DNA from: Symbiodinium natans
Taxonomy: Eukaryota > Sar > Dinophyceae > Suessiales > Symbiodiniaceae
Length of the DNA stretch: 64,000 bases
Assembly: GCA_905221605.1 (NCBI GenBank)
Contig: CAJNDS010001968.1
Span: forward strand, 1 to 64,000
Reading direction: 5' to 3'
Below, piece after piece: positions 1 through 9,844 of this stretch (position 1 is the first letter of the stretch; each line of letters opens with the position of its first letter). Below the pieces are notes generated by a model, which saw only the letters and a program-made list of their open reading frames with translations, had not been told where the DNA came from and made no database searches. The translations under genes were made by a program, and so were the position numbers.

Positions 1-1243
1 GGGGGCGGGGGGGGGGGGGGAGTTGTTTTTTCTGGGTCCCCTTATATAATACGGCACGCAAGAAGGACCCAAACAGGGACTCAAGTGGGAGGGGAAAACT
101 ACCCATATGGGGGTTTGATGCACTGCAGTTGTTCAGGTCTGTATGATTTCACCGTCATGTCACTTGATAGCGTACTGTTGGCATGCCTTCAGGTCAGGTT
201 GATACCAGAAGAGGGAGCTTGAGCTTTTCCGGGGAGATTGAAAGGTGGGGATGCGATGTTTGCCTGCTTGAGGTTTTGGGTTTGGATAGAATAGGGTTTA
301 TTGTTTAGGGCTCTGAAATCAATATGGGAGTTTACAAAAATAGAGGACCCTAGGATAGACCCCCCAAATAGTAGGAGTTCCCTTATAGGAAGGACCCGAA
401 TAAGGTACTCCGAATTGTGGAGACCCCACATATGTGGGGTCTAGGGTTCAGGGTTCAGGGTTCAGGGTTTAGGGTTTAGGGTTTAGGGTTTAGGGTTTAG
501 GGTTTAGGGATTAGTAAGGGGAACAATGCTTATAGTTACTTATCAGCCCACTTCAGCTACTTGTAACCCTACTAAGTGCCTCGATCCTCCAAGTAACCCC
601 TGAACCCCTTAAACCCCTCAACCCGAAGCGGACTCTTCAGGTGGCGGGCTTCAGCGGTGCGCCACTTCACGCATTGGAAACCACTGCCCGAAAAAAACAA
701 CATTGGGGGGGGTGGGGTGGGTCGAGGTTTGGGGCTTTGTGGGTTTTAGGTCTTGTAGGGTTTAGAGGATTTATATAGGGTCCAAAGGTCAGGGTTTTAC
801 GTTTTAAGTTGACGGGATTCAGATTTGCGGTGCAGAGTTTTGCGTTCTGGGTTTCACGCTGGTCTGCTGACTGTTCCAAAGACTCTCTTTGAACCAGCGC
901 CACCCTAAGCCAAGGAACCCTAGACCTTAAAGTCTTGCCTGGGGTTGATGGGATTATTTCAGGGTTTGGGTTTAAGGCTTTGGGGGTCAGAAGTATACGA
1001 CTCATGGCTGATGTAGGCTTCGTACCTGGCGGGTGCAGGGACCAACAGAGGTTTAGGGCTTACGGCATGGGATTTAGGCATGTAGGGCTTCGGGTTGGCA
1101 GGGTGTGTAGGTCAGGTCCCAAGGTCTTGAGTATTGAATGAGTGGTGGCGAGAGGTTAGGCTTCAGGGTTGAGGGGATTAGCTGAATCCAGGGGGGTTTG
1201 CCATGCCGCTTGTCAAGATTGCACTGCTCGGCGGAATTTGATC
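1..1243. other. Non-coding 5' region of repeat gene 1
   Basis: Starts with a poly-G run (1-20). Bases 100-220 resemble 13300-13390 (shared 'gtatgatt', 'gttggcatg' and following bases), so the duplicated cassette continues to the left of the window. TTTAGGG tracts lie at 440-510 and 720-790. A block shared with the other three gene copies lies at 623-700. Small ORFs here are telomere-repeat translations and are not called. Confidence 0.6.
623..700 (+). repeat. Conserved upstream block, copy 1
   Basis: Core 'gcgggcttcagcggtgcgcc' followed by 'acttcacgca' and a purine-rich end. The same block lies about 500-790 bp upstream of each of the four repeat genes. It may be promoter-associated or simply part of the duplicated cassette; the sequence does not decide which. 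Confidence 0.55.
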
Positions 1244-2893
1244 ATGCCCCTTTCAATCGAGGTGAGCCTCCTGAGTGGCAGGGCAGTTTCACTGGAAGCT
1301 GGGCCGGATGAGTCTGTAGAAACGTTGAAGAGTAGGGCCCAGAGGGCTCTGGCAGTTGGCAGGGGCAAACTCTTGGACTCCTCCGGAGGCGTTCTGGATG
1401 GAGCAGCACAGATTCAGGAATGTGGGCTGCAGAGCGGCGACACGCTGACCTTGCAGATGAGCAGAGTTCAAGTTCGCGGCAACAGCACCGCATTTGCAGC
1501 AATCCTGGGCGATGGGTCTGTTGTGACCTGGGGCTACGCCGAGGATGGTGGCGACAGTAGTGATGTGCAAGATCAGTTGAAGGACGTGCGTCAAATCCAA
1601 GCTAGCAGAAAGGCTTTTGCTGCCATTCTGGTCGATGGGTCTGTTGTCACTTGGGGCAACGCTGCCTATGGCGGCGACAGCAGTGACATCAAAGACTATT
1701 TGAAGGATGTGCTGCAGATCCAGGCTACCAGCTGGGCTTTTGCTGCCATTCTGGCCGACGGGTCTGTCTTGACCTGGGGGCGAGAGCGCTATGGTGGTGA
1801 CAGCAGTGACGTGGAAGATCAATTGGAGGGTGTGCAGCAGATCCAAGCTACCAGCTCGGCATTTGCTGCCGTTCTGGGTGATGGGTCTGTTGTGACCTGG
1901 GGCGATTCTGATTCGGGCGGCGACTGCAGTGCAGTGCAAGATCAGTTGAAGGACGTGCAGCACATCCAAGCTACTGGCAAAGCGTTTGCAGCCATTCGAG
2001 TCGATGGGTCTGTTGTGACCTGGGGCAATCCCTGCTCGGGTGGCGACAGCAGTGATGTGCGAGATCAGCTGAACAACGTGCGTCAGATCCAAGCTACCGA
2101 GTCGGCTTTTGCTGCCATTCTGGGCGATGGGTCTGTGGTGACCTGGGGCTATGCTGTCGAGGGTGGCGACAGCAGTGATGTGCAAGATCGGCTGAAAGAC
2201 GCGAGTCAGATCCAAGCTACCGAGACGGCTTTTGCCGCCATTCTGGGCGATGCGTCTGTTGTGACCTGGGGCTATGCTGCCGCGGGTGGCGACAGCAGTG
2301 CAGTGCAAGATCTGCTGAAGGACGTGCGGCAGATCCAAGCTACATATACGGCTTTTGCTGCCATTCTGGGCGACGGGTCAGTCGTGACCTGGGGCAACGC
2401 TGCTTATGGTGGCGACTGCAGAGGTGCGCAACATCGGCTAAAGGACGTGCGGCAGATCCAAGCCGAAGACTACGCTTTTGCTGCCATTCTGGTCGATGGG
2501 TCTGTTGCTTAGTAGTAGAGTATAGGTAACCTTTAACCTTTTTGGGGCAATATCATCCCCAAATAATCCCAAAGTTTAACCTTTAGTTCCCCAAGGTTGT
2601 CACCTGGGGCAGCACCTCTCATGGCGCTGACAGCAGTGATGTGCAGGATCAGCTGAAGGACGTGCAGCAGGTCCAAGCTGCCGACTACGCTTTTGCTGCC
2701 GTTCTGGGTGCGGGGTCAATTGTTACATGGGGCCACAGTCTGTATCTTACTTCGCCTTCAGTTGAACTTTAAACTCTTTGGGTTTCCTGATTTATTAGGA
2801 ATATTCGAGTTTAACTTTTTCCCCTTGGTTTTTGGAGAAGTAAGGTATGGTGGTGACAGCAGTGCGGCGCAGAATCAGCTGATGAGCTCGTAG
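1244..2893 (+). CDS. Ubiquitin-like/RCC1-like repeat protein 1, three exons
   Basis: Spliced model 1244-2503, 2596-2741 and 2845-2893 gives about 484 residues. Residues 1-72 (MPLSIEVSLLSGRAVSLEAG...) look like a ubiquitin-type fold with a Gly-rich turn and a 'QSGDTLTLQ' end. Ten 41-residue repeats follow, each with AFAAIL-x-DGSVVTWG and GGDSS-x-VQDQLKDV, resembling RCC1/HERC propeller blades but shorter. The ATG follows a 'ttgatc' context shared by genes 1 and 2 ('tttgatc' in all four). Read unspliced, the frame stops at 2512. Removing two GT-AG segments restores repeat 10 and the ending QLMSS*, which is identical to gene 2. Gene 1 is the only copy with introns. Biochemical function is unknown; a ubiquitin-pathway or chromatin role is only an analogy to the domain names. 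Confidence 0.85.
2504..2595 (+). other. Intron 1 of repeat gene 1 (introner-like insertion)
   Basis: The 92-bp segment starts GTTGCTTAG and ends CCCCAAG. Exon before it ends 'gatgggtct' and exon after it starts 'gttgtcacctgg', so excision gives the exact codons found in every other repeat. The 4-mer GTTG is present at both ends, as expected of a target-site duplication. The interior can form a TTTGGGG/CCCCAAA hairpin. The phase is 0. Paralogues 2-4 lack it. Confidence 0.8.
2742..2844 (+). other. Intron 2 of repeat gene 1 (introner-like, with terminal inverted repeats)
   Basis: The 103-bp segment reads GTAT-CTTACTTC ... GAAGTAAG and is followed by GTAT in the exon. It therefore has 8-bp perfect terminal inverted repeats inside a 4-bp direct repeat. 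An inner pair (aactttaaactc / gagtttaac) and 'ttcct...aggaa' make the whole segment a hairpin. Excision joins 'cagtct' to 'gtatggtggtgac', matching gene 2 'cgtctgtatggtggcgac'. The phase is 2. Confidence 0.82.
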
Positions 2894-3200
2894 CTGCGCA
2901 AAACACCGACTGGCTGGTTCTTTGTCGGGAATGATGGAACGAGGGCCCTATAATATACATATACATATATATATATAGACACCCTTTAAGGGACAATACA
3001 AAGGGCCCTGATTCCCTCCTTCCTTACGAAGAACCAGGGGGACGGGCTCAGGTTCGTTCCCTGAACTGTTTTGGTGGCAGTTTCGGGTTGAGTGGAGATC
3101 AAGAGAGGCAGATAGCAAGATGCCACACTGATGGCTTTTTTCACGTGTAGGATTTAGGGGTAGGATTCAGCACCAAGATGCGCGTACATGTTATATCAGG
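2894..3200 (+). repeat. Conserved 3' flank of the gene cassette, copy 1
   Basis: Contains 'tttggtggcagtttcgggtt' and 'gagtggagatcaagagaggc', shared with 7860-7930 and 11420-11480. An (AT)n run lies at 2950-2978. The 3' flank continues to 'tttcacgtgtagga', also conserved. No coding potential was recognised. Confidence 0.6.
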
Positions 3201-3544
3201 ATAATTCAAAGCCGCCTCATCCCTGACCTAAAGCTGCACAGACAAGGCGGTGAGCAGAGATAATCACCAACTACAGCATATTACAGCGAAGTTAACCGAC
3301 TCACAACCCGGTTCAAAGTGACCCCCATGTACCCTGTAAGCCCCTAACTAGACCCCCCAAAACCCTAAACCCTAAACCCTGTAAGCCCCCTAAACACATG
3401 AGGCACTCCGCTGTGGGAAGGTTCTTGCAGTTCAGAGAGCGAGGAAGAAGAACCTGAGCCATGTCACTCTCAGGCCCAAAAGCCGCGAACGCCCCGGGTT
3501 TAGGGTTCAGGGTTCAGGCTTTAGGGTTTAGGGTTTGGGTTCAG

Positions 3545-3625
3545 GGTTTAGGGTTTAGGGTTTAGGGTTTAGGGTTTAGGGTTTAGGGTTTAGGGTTTAG
3601 GGTTTAGGGTTTAGGGTTTAGGGTT
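3545..3625 (+). repeat. TTTAGGG tract
   Basis: About 11 nearly perfect TTTAGGG units, followed by degenerate 'gtgtggg/gtgtaggg' units to about 3670. Confidence 0.9.
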
Positions 3626-4138
3626 TGGGGTGTGGGGTGTGGGGTGTAGGGTGTAGGGTGTAGGGTGGGTTTCGGGTTTTAACACACGAAGACTCCGAAC
3701 TCTGAACAGCTCTTGGCCGGGACAAGGTTTAGGGTTTAGGGTTTAGGGTTTAGGGTTTAGGGTCTAGGGGTTAGGGTAAAGCCCTCCGCGACGCCATGGA
3801 TGACTCTTCACCCAAACTCGGTGAGCCTCCCCGGCGCTCAGGCGCGCACAGGGCTTCTTAGGGCATAGGGGATCCCTAAACTCTAAACTCTATAATTAAA
3901 CCTTAAAATCTGAACAGCTGTACCTAAGCCCCATAGACCGAAAACTCTTAAACCCTCGACCCCTAAGCCCTAAACTCTAAACCCTCGACCCTAAGCCCTA
4001 AACTCTAAGCTCTGAGCCCTAAACTCTAAAACCCGCACCCTCAAGCCCCGCAAGCCCTTCTCAGACCTTTCTCAGACCCTGCAGCCCTTAAAGCCCCCGC
4101 AATAAAAGTAGAGAACCAGCGGCCTGGTTGTTTTTGCA

Positions 4139-4206
4139 GGGTTTAGGGTTTAGGGTTTAGGGTTTAGGGTTTAGGGTTTAGGGTTTAGGGTTTAGGGTTT
4201 AGGGTT
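4139..4206 (+). repeat. TTTAGGG tract
   Basis: Nine perfect TTTAGGG units starting directly after 'tttttgcag'. Confidence 0.9.
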
Positions 4207-5218
4207 GTGAGGGGTGGGGGTTCAGGGCTTAGGGGGTTCGGAAGAAGTTTTTTGAAGGTCCATCATGGCTTCCCCGACATAGAGAGGGGGGTTTAGTTCG
4301 GGGAACCCGTGAGTCTAGAGCGCTCAGAGGGCTTAGAGGGCTTAGAGCGTGTTGAGAGGGTTCAGGGCTCGGAGCCCGGGACCTTGGATCGGAGTTGTGG
4401 GATCCTTGTGACTTGGGACCCATCCTGTACATCGGGGATTTGACGCTTTAGGGTTTAGGGTTTAAAACCCTAAGCCCTAAACCCTCAACCCTAAACCCTA
4501 AACCCTAAACCCTAAGGATTTTCTGCTTTAGGGCTTGGACTTGTTGGGCTCCAGGTTCGAGATTAGGCTTCATTGTTCAGGGGGGCCTTTAGGGGCTTTT
4601 GAGTGGGGATGTGGGGATTGGAGCGTTTTTTTATCGCAGGAGCCTGAGGGTTGTAGGCCGCACACGCCAAGCAGTTTAGGGCTTGGAGGACTCAATGACT
4701 CAATCCCTGCAAGCCTTAAATCTAACCTTGAACCCCTGAATTCCACCAGGTCCAGAGAGCCCACAGGCAGGTTTGGGGCACGGCGGTTTAGGGTTGAGGG
4801 TTGAGGGTTTAGTGTTTTGGGTTACGGGTTGCAAGTTCGAAGCGGTTCTTTCTTGTTTAGGGTACCTTGCACCCCGCGTATGGCTACCCATGAACCATCA
4901 AGCAGACTCTTCAAGCATTTTAGATTTTGGGGTTTAGGCTTCAGGGCCTGGGGCTCAAGGCCCGAACCCCAACACCTAAGCTGGTTCGGTGTTGAGGGCT
5001 GAGGGTTTGGGACTTATAGGGTTTGCGGGTTTAGGGTTTAGGGTTTAGGGTTTAGGGTTTAGGGTTTAGGGTTTGCAGGGTCCGGGCAAATCCAGCGACG
5101 TGCTTCGGCGTTGTCGCCAATGTCTATGGCTTGGTTCGCTCCCTTTGACTGAGACACCCAGGCCAAAATCAAATTCCCGAGCCCTCTGGACCCTATGCCT
5201 CTCAACGGCAAAATCCCC

Positions 5219-5236
5219 AACCCCCCCCCCCCCCCC
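5219..5236. repeat. Poly-C run
   Basis: An uninterrupted run of C residues inside the duplicated block; such runs are prone to length error. Confidence 0.9.
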
Positions 5237-5433
5237 AACCGCTCAAACCCCCAAAACCCCCCAAACCCCCCCCTCAAACCCTAAACTTCCTATTCCCTCA
5301 ACCCTAAATCCTAAACCCTACACCCTAAACCCTAAACCCTATCAGCCCCAAAGTTTCCTAAACCCTCAACAGCCCGAAACTTCCCCCAGAGCCCCTCGGC
5401 CCAGCCCGAAGCAGACTCGTTGAGGTGGTTCTT

Positions 5434-5512
5434 CCTAACCCTAAACCCTAAACCCTAAACCCTAAACCCTAAACCCTAAACCCTAAACCCTAAACCCTAA
5501 ACCCTAAACCCT
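5434..5512 (-). repeat. CCCTAAA tract
   Basis: About 11 CCCTAAA units. Partial copies of the conserved upstream block ('ctcgttgaggtgg') lie on both sides, at about 5400-5430 and 5527-5545. Confidence 0.9.
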
Positions 5513-5778
5513 GTCAGCCCTACAGTTCCCTAAACCTCGTTGAGGTGGGCTGGAGCAAAAAAACCCCAAAACACAAATAGACCCAAACCCCCCAAAACCC
5601 TAAAGCCCCAAAACCCAAAAGCCCCCAACCCTAAACCCTAAAACCTGGACCCAAACCTCCAAACCGCCCGAAATCCCCAAAACCCCAAACCCTATGCCCT
5701 AACCCCAAACCCTAAACCCTAAACCCTAAAACCCCCAAACCCTAAACCCTAAAGCCCCAAAACCGATTAGCCTCTCAA

Positions 5779-5850
5779 GCCGAAGCTCCGAGGTGGTCGG
5801 CTTCAGCGCTGCACCACTTCGCGCAGCGGGAAGCCGCTGCCCCGAAACAA
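5779..5850 (+). repeat. Conserved upstream block, copy 2
   Basis: Contains 'aggtggtcggcttcagcgct', 'gcaccacttcgcgcagcggg' and 'aagccgctgccccgaaacaa'. It is almost identical to copy 4 (15858-15938) and followed directly by a TTTAGGG tract, as in copy 4. Confidence 0.65.
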
Positions 5851-5852
5851 GG

Positions 5853-5995
5853 GTTTAGGGTTTAGGGTTTAGGGTTAGGGGTTTAGGGTTTAGGGTTTAG
5901 GGTTAGGGGTTTAGGGTTTAGGGTTTAGGGTTTAGGGTTTTAGGGTTTAGGGTTTAGGGTTTAGGGTTTATGGTTTAGGGTTTAGGGTTTCGAAG
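5853..5995 (+). repeat. TTTAGGG tract upstream of gene 2
   Basis: About 19 TTTAGGG units with a few TTAGGGG and TTTTAGGG variants, ending in 'gggtttcgaagcaagagctt', which recurs upstream of gene 4 ('gtttcgaaacaagagctt' at 15985). Confidence 0.9.
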
Positions 5996-6405
5996 CAAGA
6001 GCTTTCGAGGGATTGGGGCTTCGTGATGCTCAAGGGTTAAAGGTCTTTTTGGCTTGGGGTTTCGAAACAGGCGCTTTTGAGGGTTGCGGGCGAAGAAGGT
6101 TTACGAGTTTAGGGTTCGGGGTTTATAGTGCTTGTAGGGTTTATAGGGCTTGTAGGGTTTATAGAGATAGGGTTTATATACAGCGTTTGCAGGGTCTACA
6201 GGGTCTACAGGGTCTACAGAAATCAGATATGTGGTTCAGTGCTTGGGCCGTAGGGTTTCAGAACGTGGACTCGTGTTTGCTGACCGTTCCAGTGGGTGTA
6301 CGATTTGGGACTGCTATAGGCAGTGGCGATGGGTCGGGGTTTAGCGTTGAAGGGTGTAGCTGCATTGCCGGTCAAGATTTTCACTGCTCCAAGTGGAATT
6401 TGATC

Positions 6406-7737
6406 ATGCCCTTTTCACTTGAGGTGAGCCTGCTGAGTGGCAGGGCCGTTTCACTGGAAGCCGAGCCGGATGAGTCTGTAGAAGTGTTGAAGAGCAGGGC
6501 ACAGAGAGCTCTCGCAGTTGGCAGGGGCAAACTCTTGGACTCCTCCGGAGGCGTTCTGGATGGAGCAGCACAGATTCAGGAATGTGGGCTGCAGAGCGGC
6601 GACACGCTGACCTTGCAGATCAGCACAGTTCAGGTTCGCGGCAACAGCACAGCATTTGCTGCGATCCTCGGCGATGGGTCTGTTGTGACCTGGGGCTACG
6701 CAGAGGATGGTGGCGACAGCAGTGATGTTCAAGATCAGCTGAAGGACGTGCAGCAAATCCAAACTACCAGCTATGCTTTTGCTGCCATTCTGGTCTCTGG
6801 GTCCGTTGTCACCTGGGGCAATGCTGCTCATGGTGGCGACAGCGGTGATGTGCAAGATCAGCTGAAGGATGTGCAGCAGATTCAAGCTACCAGCTGCGCT
6901 TTTGCTGCCATTCTGATCGACGGGTCTGTTGTGACCTGGGGGGACGCTGAGGAGGGTGGCGACAGCAGTGACGTACAAGATCAGCTGAAGGGCGTGAAGC
7001 AGATCCAAGCTACCGATTCAGCTTTTGCCGCCATTCTGGTTGATGGGTCTGTTGTGACCTGGGGCCAGGCTGACTCGGGTGGTGAAAGCAGTGACGTGCA
7101 ACATCAACTGAGGGGTGCGCGCCACATCCACGCTACCAGCTCGGCTTTTGCTGCCATTCTGGGAGATGGGTCGGTAGTGACCTGGGGCCGTGATAGTAGT
7201 GGCGGTGACAGCGGTGATGTGCAAGGTCAGCTGAAAGCCGTGAGCCAGATCCAAGCTACCAATGCGGCGTTCGCTGCTATTCTGGTCGATGGGTCTGTTG
7301 TGACCTGGGGCGACGCTGCTTATGGTGGCGACTGCAGTAGTGTGCAAGATCAGCTGAAGGACGTGCGGCAGATCCAAGCTACCAGCTGCGCTTTTGCTGC
7401 CATTCTGGACGATGGGTCTGTTGTTACCTGGGGCAACGCTGTTCATGGTGGCGACAGCGGTGATGTGCAAGATCAGCTGAAGGACGTGCGGCAAATCCAA
7501 GCTACCAGCTGCGCTTTTGCTGCCATTCTGATCGATGGGTCCGCTGTCATCTGGGGCAATGATGCTTATGGTGGTGACAGCAGTGCTGTGCAAGATCAGC
7601 TGAAGGACGTGCGGCAGATCCAGGCTACCAGCTGGGCTTTTGCCGCCATTCTGGGTGATGGGTCAATGGCCTCATGGGGCAATCGTCTGTATGGTGGCGA
7701 CAACAGTGCTGTGCAAGATCAGCTGATGAGCTCGTAG
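6406..7737 (+). CDS. Ubiquitin-like/RCC1-like repeat protein 2
   Basis: 443 residues with an intact frame. The ubiquitin-like head (MPFSLEVSLLSGRAVSLEAE) is followed by nine 41-residue repeats, one fewer than the other copies; this accounts exactly for the 41-residue length difference. It ends 'VQDQLMSS'. The frame is open upstream to 6013, but that part translates low-complexity sequence, and the first residue of the conserved core is at 6406, so I start there. Third positions are mostly G or C, unlike the flanks. Molecular function is not known. Confidence 0.88.
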   Translation: MPFSLEVSLLSGRAVSLEAEPDESVEVLKSRAQRALAVGRGKLLDSSGGVLDGAAQIQECGLQSGDTLTLQISTVQVRGNSTAFAAILGDGSVVTWGYAEDGGDSSDVQDQLKDVQQIQTTSYAFAAILVSGSVVTWGNAAHGGDSGDVQDQLKDVQQIQATSCAFAAILIDGSVVTWGDAEEGGDSSDVQDQLKGVKQIQATDSAFAAILVDGSVVTWGQADSGGESSDVQHQLRGARHIHATSSAFAAILGDGSVVTWGRDSSGGDSGDVQGQLKAVSQIQATNAAFAAILVDGSVVTWGDAAYGGDCSSVQDQLKDVRQIQATSCAFAAILDDGSVVTWGNAVHGGDSGDVQDQLKDVRQIQATSCAFAAILIDGSAVIWGNDAYGGDSSAVQDQLKDVRQIQATSWAFAAILGDGSMASWGNRLYGGDNSAVQDQLMSS

Positions 7738-8230
7738 CAAACGCTGTGGCACTGTGAGTGCAGAAGTCGGCCAACCACCAGAAAAACCCTAAACCCTAAA
7801 CCCTAAACCCTAAACCCTAAACCGACTCGGACATGGCCTTACAGTGTGTGAAGTTAAGGGCTCTGGTTCGCTCCCTAAACCCTTTGGTGGCAGTTTCCGG
7901 TTGAGTGGAAAAAAACAGAGCCACAAAGCAACATGCCTCACTGACGGTGTTGCCTCACGTGTAGAATCTTGGGATCAGGGCTTGAGGGTTCTATGCCCGA
8001 AATCTACAATCACACTTAACCTTAAACCCTACACCCTAAACCCTAAACCCTAAACCCTAAACCCTAAACCCTAAACCCTACGCTTCTGGGTTCTGGAGCT
8101 CCCGGCTCAGAGACCGAGTTCCTGTCCGTGGTACTTCTGAGCCCAACTCTTCCTGCGCTTATAGCCAATAGAACCGTATTGGGTTACTCACAATTGGGGC
8201 TTGCATGTGGGTCATCGCTTTAGCGTTTGG
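7738..8230 (+). repeat. Conserved 3' flank of the gene cassette, copy 2
   Basis: Contains 'cgctgtggcactgtgagtgc' after the stop, 'gtgtgaagttaagggctctg', 'tttggtggcagtttccggtt' and 'agccacaaagcaacatgcct'. All recur after gene 3. The next block at 8085-8225 (stretches such as 'ctcccggctcagag' and 'cgcttatagcc') recurs at 11638-11815. CCCTAAA tracts separate the pieces. Confidence 0.65.
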
Positions 8231-8386
8231 GCTTGTGGGCTTCAAGTTCAGGTTTAGGGTTTTTAGGGCTTTAGGGGCTTTTGAGTGGGGATGTGGGGAG
8301 TTGAGCAATTTTTTCGCACGAGCCAAAGGAGGTAAACTTCAAGCAGTTCTTGGAGGCCTCAAGCCCAGAAAGCCCCCAAGCCGTTC

Positions 8387-8461
<75 letters not shown>

Positions 8462-8505
8462 TTTTTTTTATTTTTATTTTTTTTATAATTTTATTGTTTT
8501 ATCTT
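8387..8505. repeat. Poly-T run with T-rich tail
   Basis: About 73 consecutive T residues, then T-rich sequence with scattered A. The overlapping phenylalanine-only ORFs are translations of this run and are not called. It could be a reversed poly-A tail of a retroposed segment, but no retroposed gene is recognisable beside it. Confidence 0.9.
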
Positions 8506-8721
8506 TTTTTGGCGGGGATTAGGGTTTTCAGATTTAAGGTTGAGGGTTTAGGGGTTAGGGGTTTCCCTGAAGGCGCTGAGATCCAGTCCAACACCCTAAG
8601 ATCCTAAGAAACTCGTAGCAAAGCCTAAGCCCTTCAACCCTTGAACCCACAAGCCCTATGCCGCGAACCTAATATATCCCAAGACCCTAAACCCCAAGCC
8701 CCAGCCCTAAGCCGCAAGCCC

Positions 8722-8825
8722 TACACCCTAAACCCTAAACCCTAAACCCTAAACCCTAAACCCTAAACCCTAAACCCTAAACCCTAAACCCTAAACCCTA
8801 AACCCTGAACCCTAAACCCTGAACC
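8722..8825 (-). repeat. CCCTAAA tract
   Basis: About 14 CCCTAAA units ending with CCCTGAA variants. Confidence 0.9.
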
Positions 8826-9273
8826 TCAACTTAACCCCAAATGCCCGCAACTCGTTGGAGGTTTGTACTCAAACAGGAGCCCCGACATTGGAAAGATTTC
8901 ATAGGCTTTCCAAGGCCCAGAACGACCTCCGAAAAAAAGGCTTGAGGTTTTAGGGTTGTTGAATCTCAAGCTTTGGGAGCTTGGACGTGCCTGCCGGGAT
9001 TGCAATCGGTTCAGCTGCAAGCTGTGTTGGTCGTGTAACTAGAGTTCGAGGCGTCTCGATCCTTGATTAGGGCAGCACCCCTGAACCTTCAAGTTCAAGT
9101 AGACTCTGCAAGCATCGCTCATTTTGGGTTTTTTTGGCTTCAGGGTTTGGGGGTTCTCTCCACCGCAAATCTGCCAAAACCCCTTTAACCGTTCAAACCC
9201 CCCCTCAAACCTTAAACTTCCGATTCCTAAACCCTGAACCCTAAACCCTGCGCCCTAGACTTCCTAAAACCTA

Positions 9274-9342
9274 ATGAGGTGTTGGGCTTCAGCGCCGTGC
9301 TGCACCACTTCGCGGAGCGGGAAGCCGCTTTGCCCGAGCAAA
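9274..9342 (+). repeat. Conserved upstream block, copy 3
   Basis: Contains 'gggcttcagcgccgtgctgc' and 'accacttcgcggagcgggaa', about 500 bp before gene 3. Confidence 0.6.
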
Positions 9343-9463
9343 AACTCCCCGGGTTAAGGGTTCAGGGTTTAGGGTCTTGGGGGCTTTTCGGATGTGGGGC
9401 TTAGAGGGTTGTGTTTCAGACTTGTGGGTTCAGAGTTTGGGGTTTAGAGTTTGACACTTGTTT

Positions 9464-9540
9464 GCCGACCGTTACAGAGAGTCTCTTTGAAATCAACGCC
9501 ACCCTTAACCCAGATAAAGTTTTGCCTGGGTTGATGGGAT
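9464..9540 (+). repeat. Upstream block shared by genes 1 and 3
   Basis: Resembles 868-950: 'ctctttgaa' then 'cgccaccctta', followed by 'ttttgcctggggttgatggg' type sequence. Genes 2 and 4 instead share 'acgatttgggactgct' (6300 and 16323), so the cassettes fall into two pairs by 5' flank. Confidence 0.5.
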
Positions 9541-9648
9541 TAATTAAGGGTTCAGGCTTGAGGTTTTGGGGTTGGGGATTCAGAAGGTTAAAGGTTGTGT
9601 TTTGGGCCTTTAAAGTGATTGCGGAGGAATATACTAGTTGGGCCACTT

Positions 9649-9652
<4 letters not shown>

Positions 9653-9690
<38 letters not shown>
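9653..9690 (+). repeat. (GA)n microsatellite
   Basis: About 19 GA units followed by 'aagaaagag', 150 bp upstream of gene 3. Confidence 0.95.
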
Positions 9691-9693
<3 letters not shown>

Positions 9694-9844
9694 AAGAGAC
9701 TGGGGTTTTGCGTTCAAGTTTATGGCTGGCTTGCTTATGATGTCTTGAGTACGGATTGAACGGTAGGGTTGAGGGGTTTTCGCTGAATCCAGATCTATGC
9801 CATGCCGCCCGCAGGGATTTCACTGATCCAGGCGCCTTTTGATC

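Larger units (their letters stand above)
3200..5990. repeat. Cassette upstream block A (duplicated at about 13.7-16.0 kb)
   Basis: Ordered matches to 13.7-16.0 kb include 'ccaaagctgcacagacacgg' type sequence at 3225, 'ggttcttgcagttcagagag' at 3419, 'gaactctgaacagctct' at 3697, 'gccatggatgactcttcacc' at 3793, and 'tgactgagacac' at 5147. It is broken by many TTTAGGG and CCCTAAA tracts. The small ORFs inside (for example 4535-4804) do not look coding because they are dominated by telomere-type repeats. Confidence 0.6.

Noticed and set aside
1210-1243. Spliced-leader acceptor before gene 1 (and equivalents before 2 and 4), 'gtcaagatt..cactgctc'
   Set aside because: The AG is conserved in position in three of four copies, but there is no independent evidence of trans-splicing here; left as a hypothesis only.
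1289-2338. Long minus-strand ORF (349 codons) opposite gene 1, and similar ORFs opposite genes 2-4
   Set aside because: They are antisense shadows of a repeat with strong third-position bias; the plus frame carries the conserved domain in all four copies.
4229-5423. Small ORFs in the duplicated block (for example 4229-4432 and 5073-5423)
   Set aside because: Composed mainly of translated telomeric units (TLNPKP and similar) and not conserved in the second copy of the block.
6013-6405. N-terminal extension of gene 2
   Set aside because: The extra 131 residues translate 'gggtttatag' and 'cagggtcta' repeats and are not shared by the other copies.
8205-8607. Phenylalanine-rich ORFs
   Set aside because: Translation of a 73-base T run.
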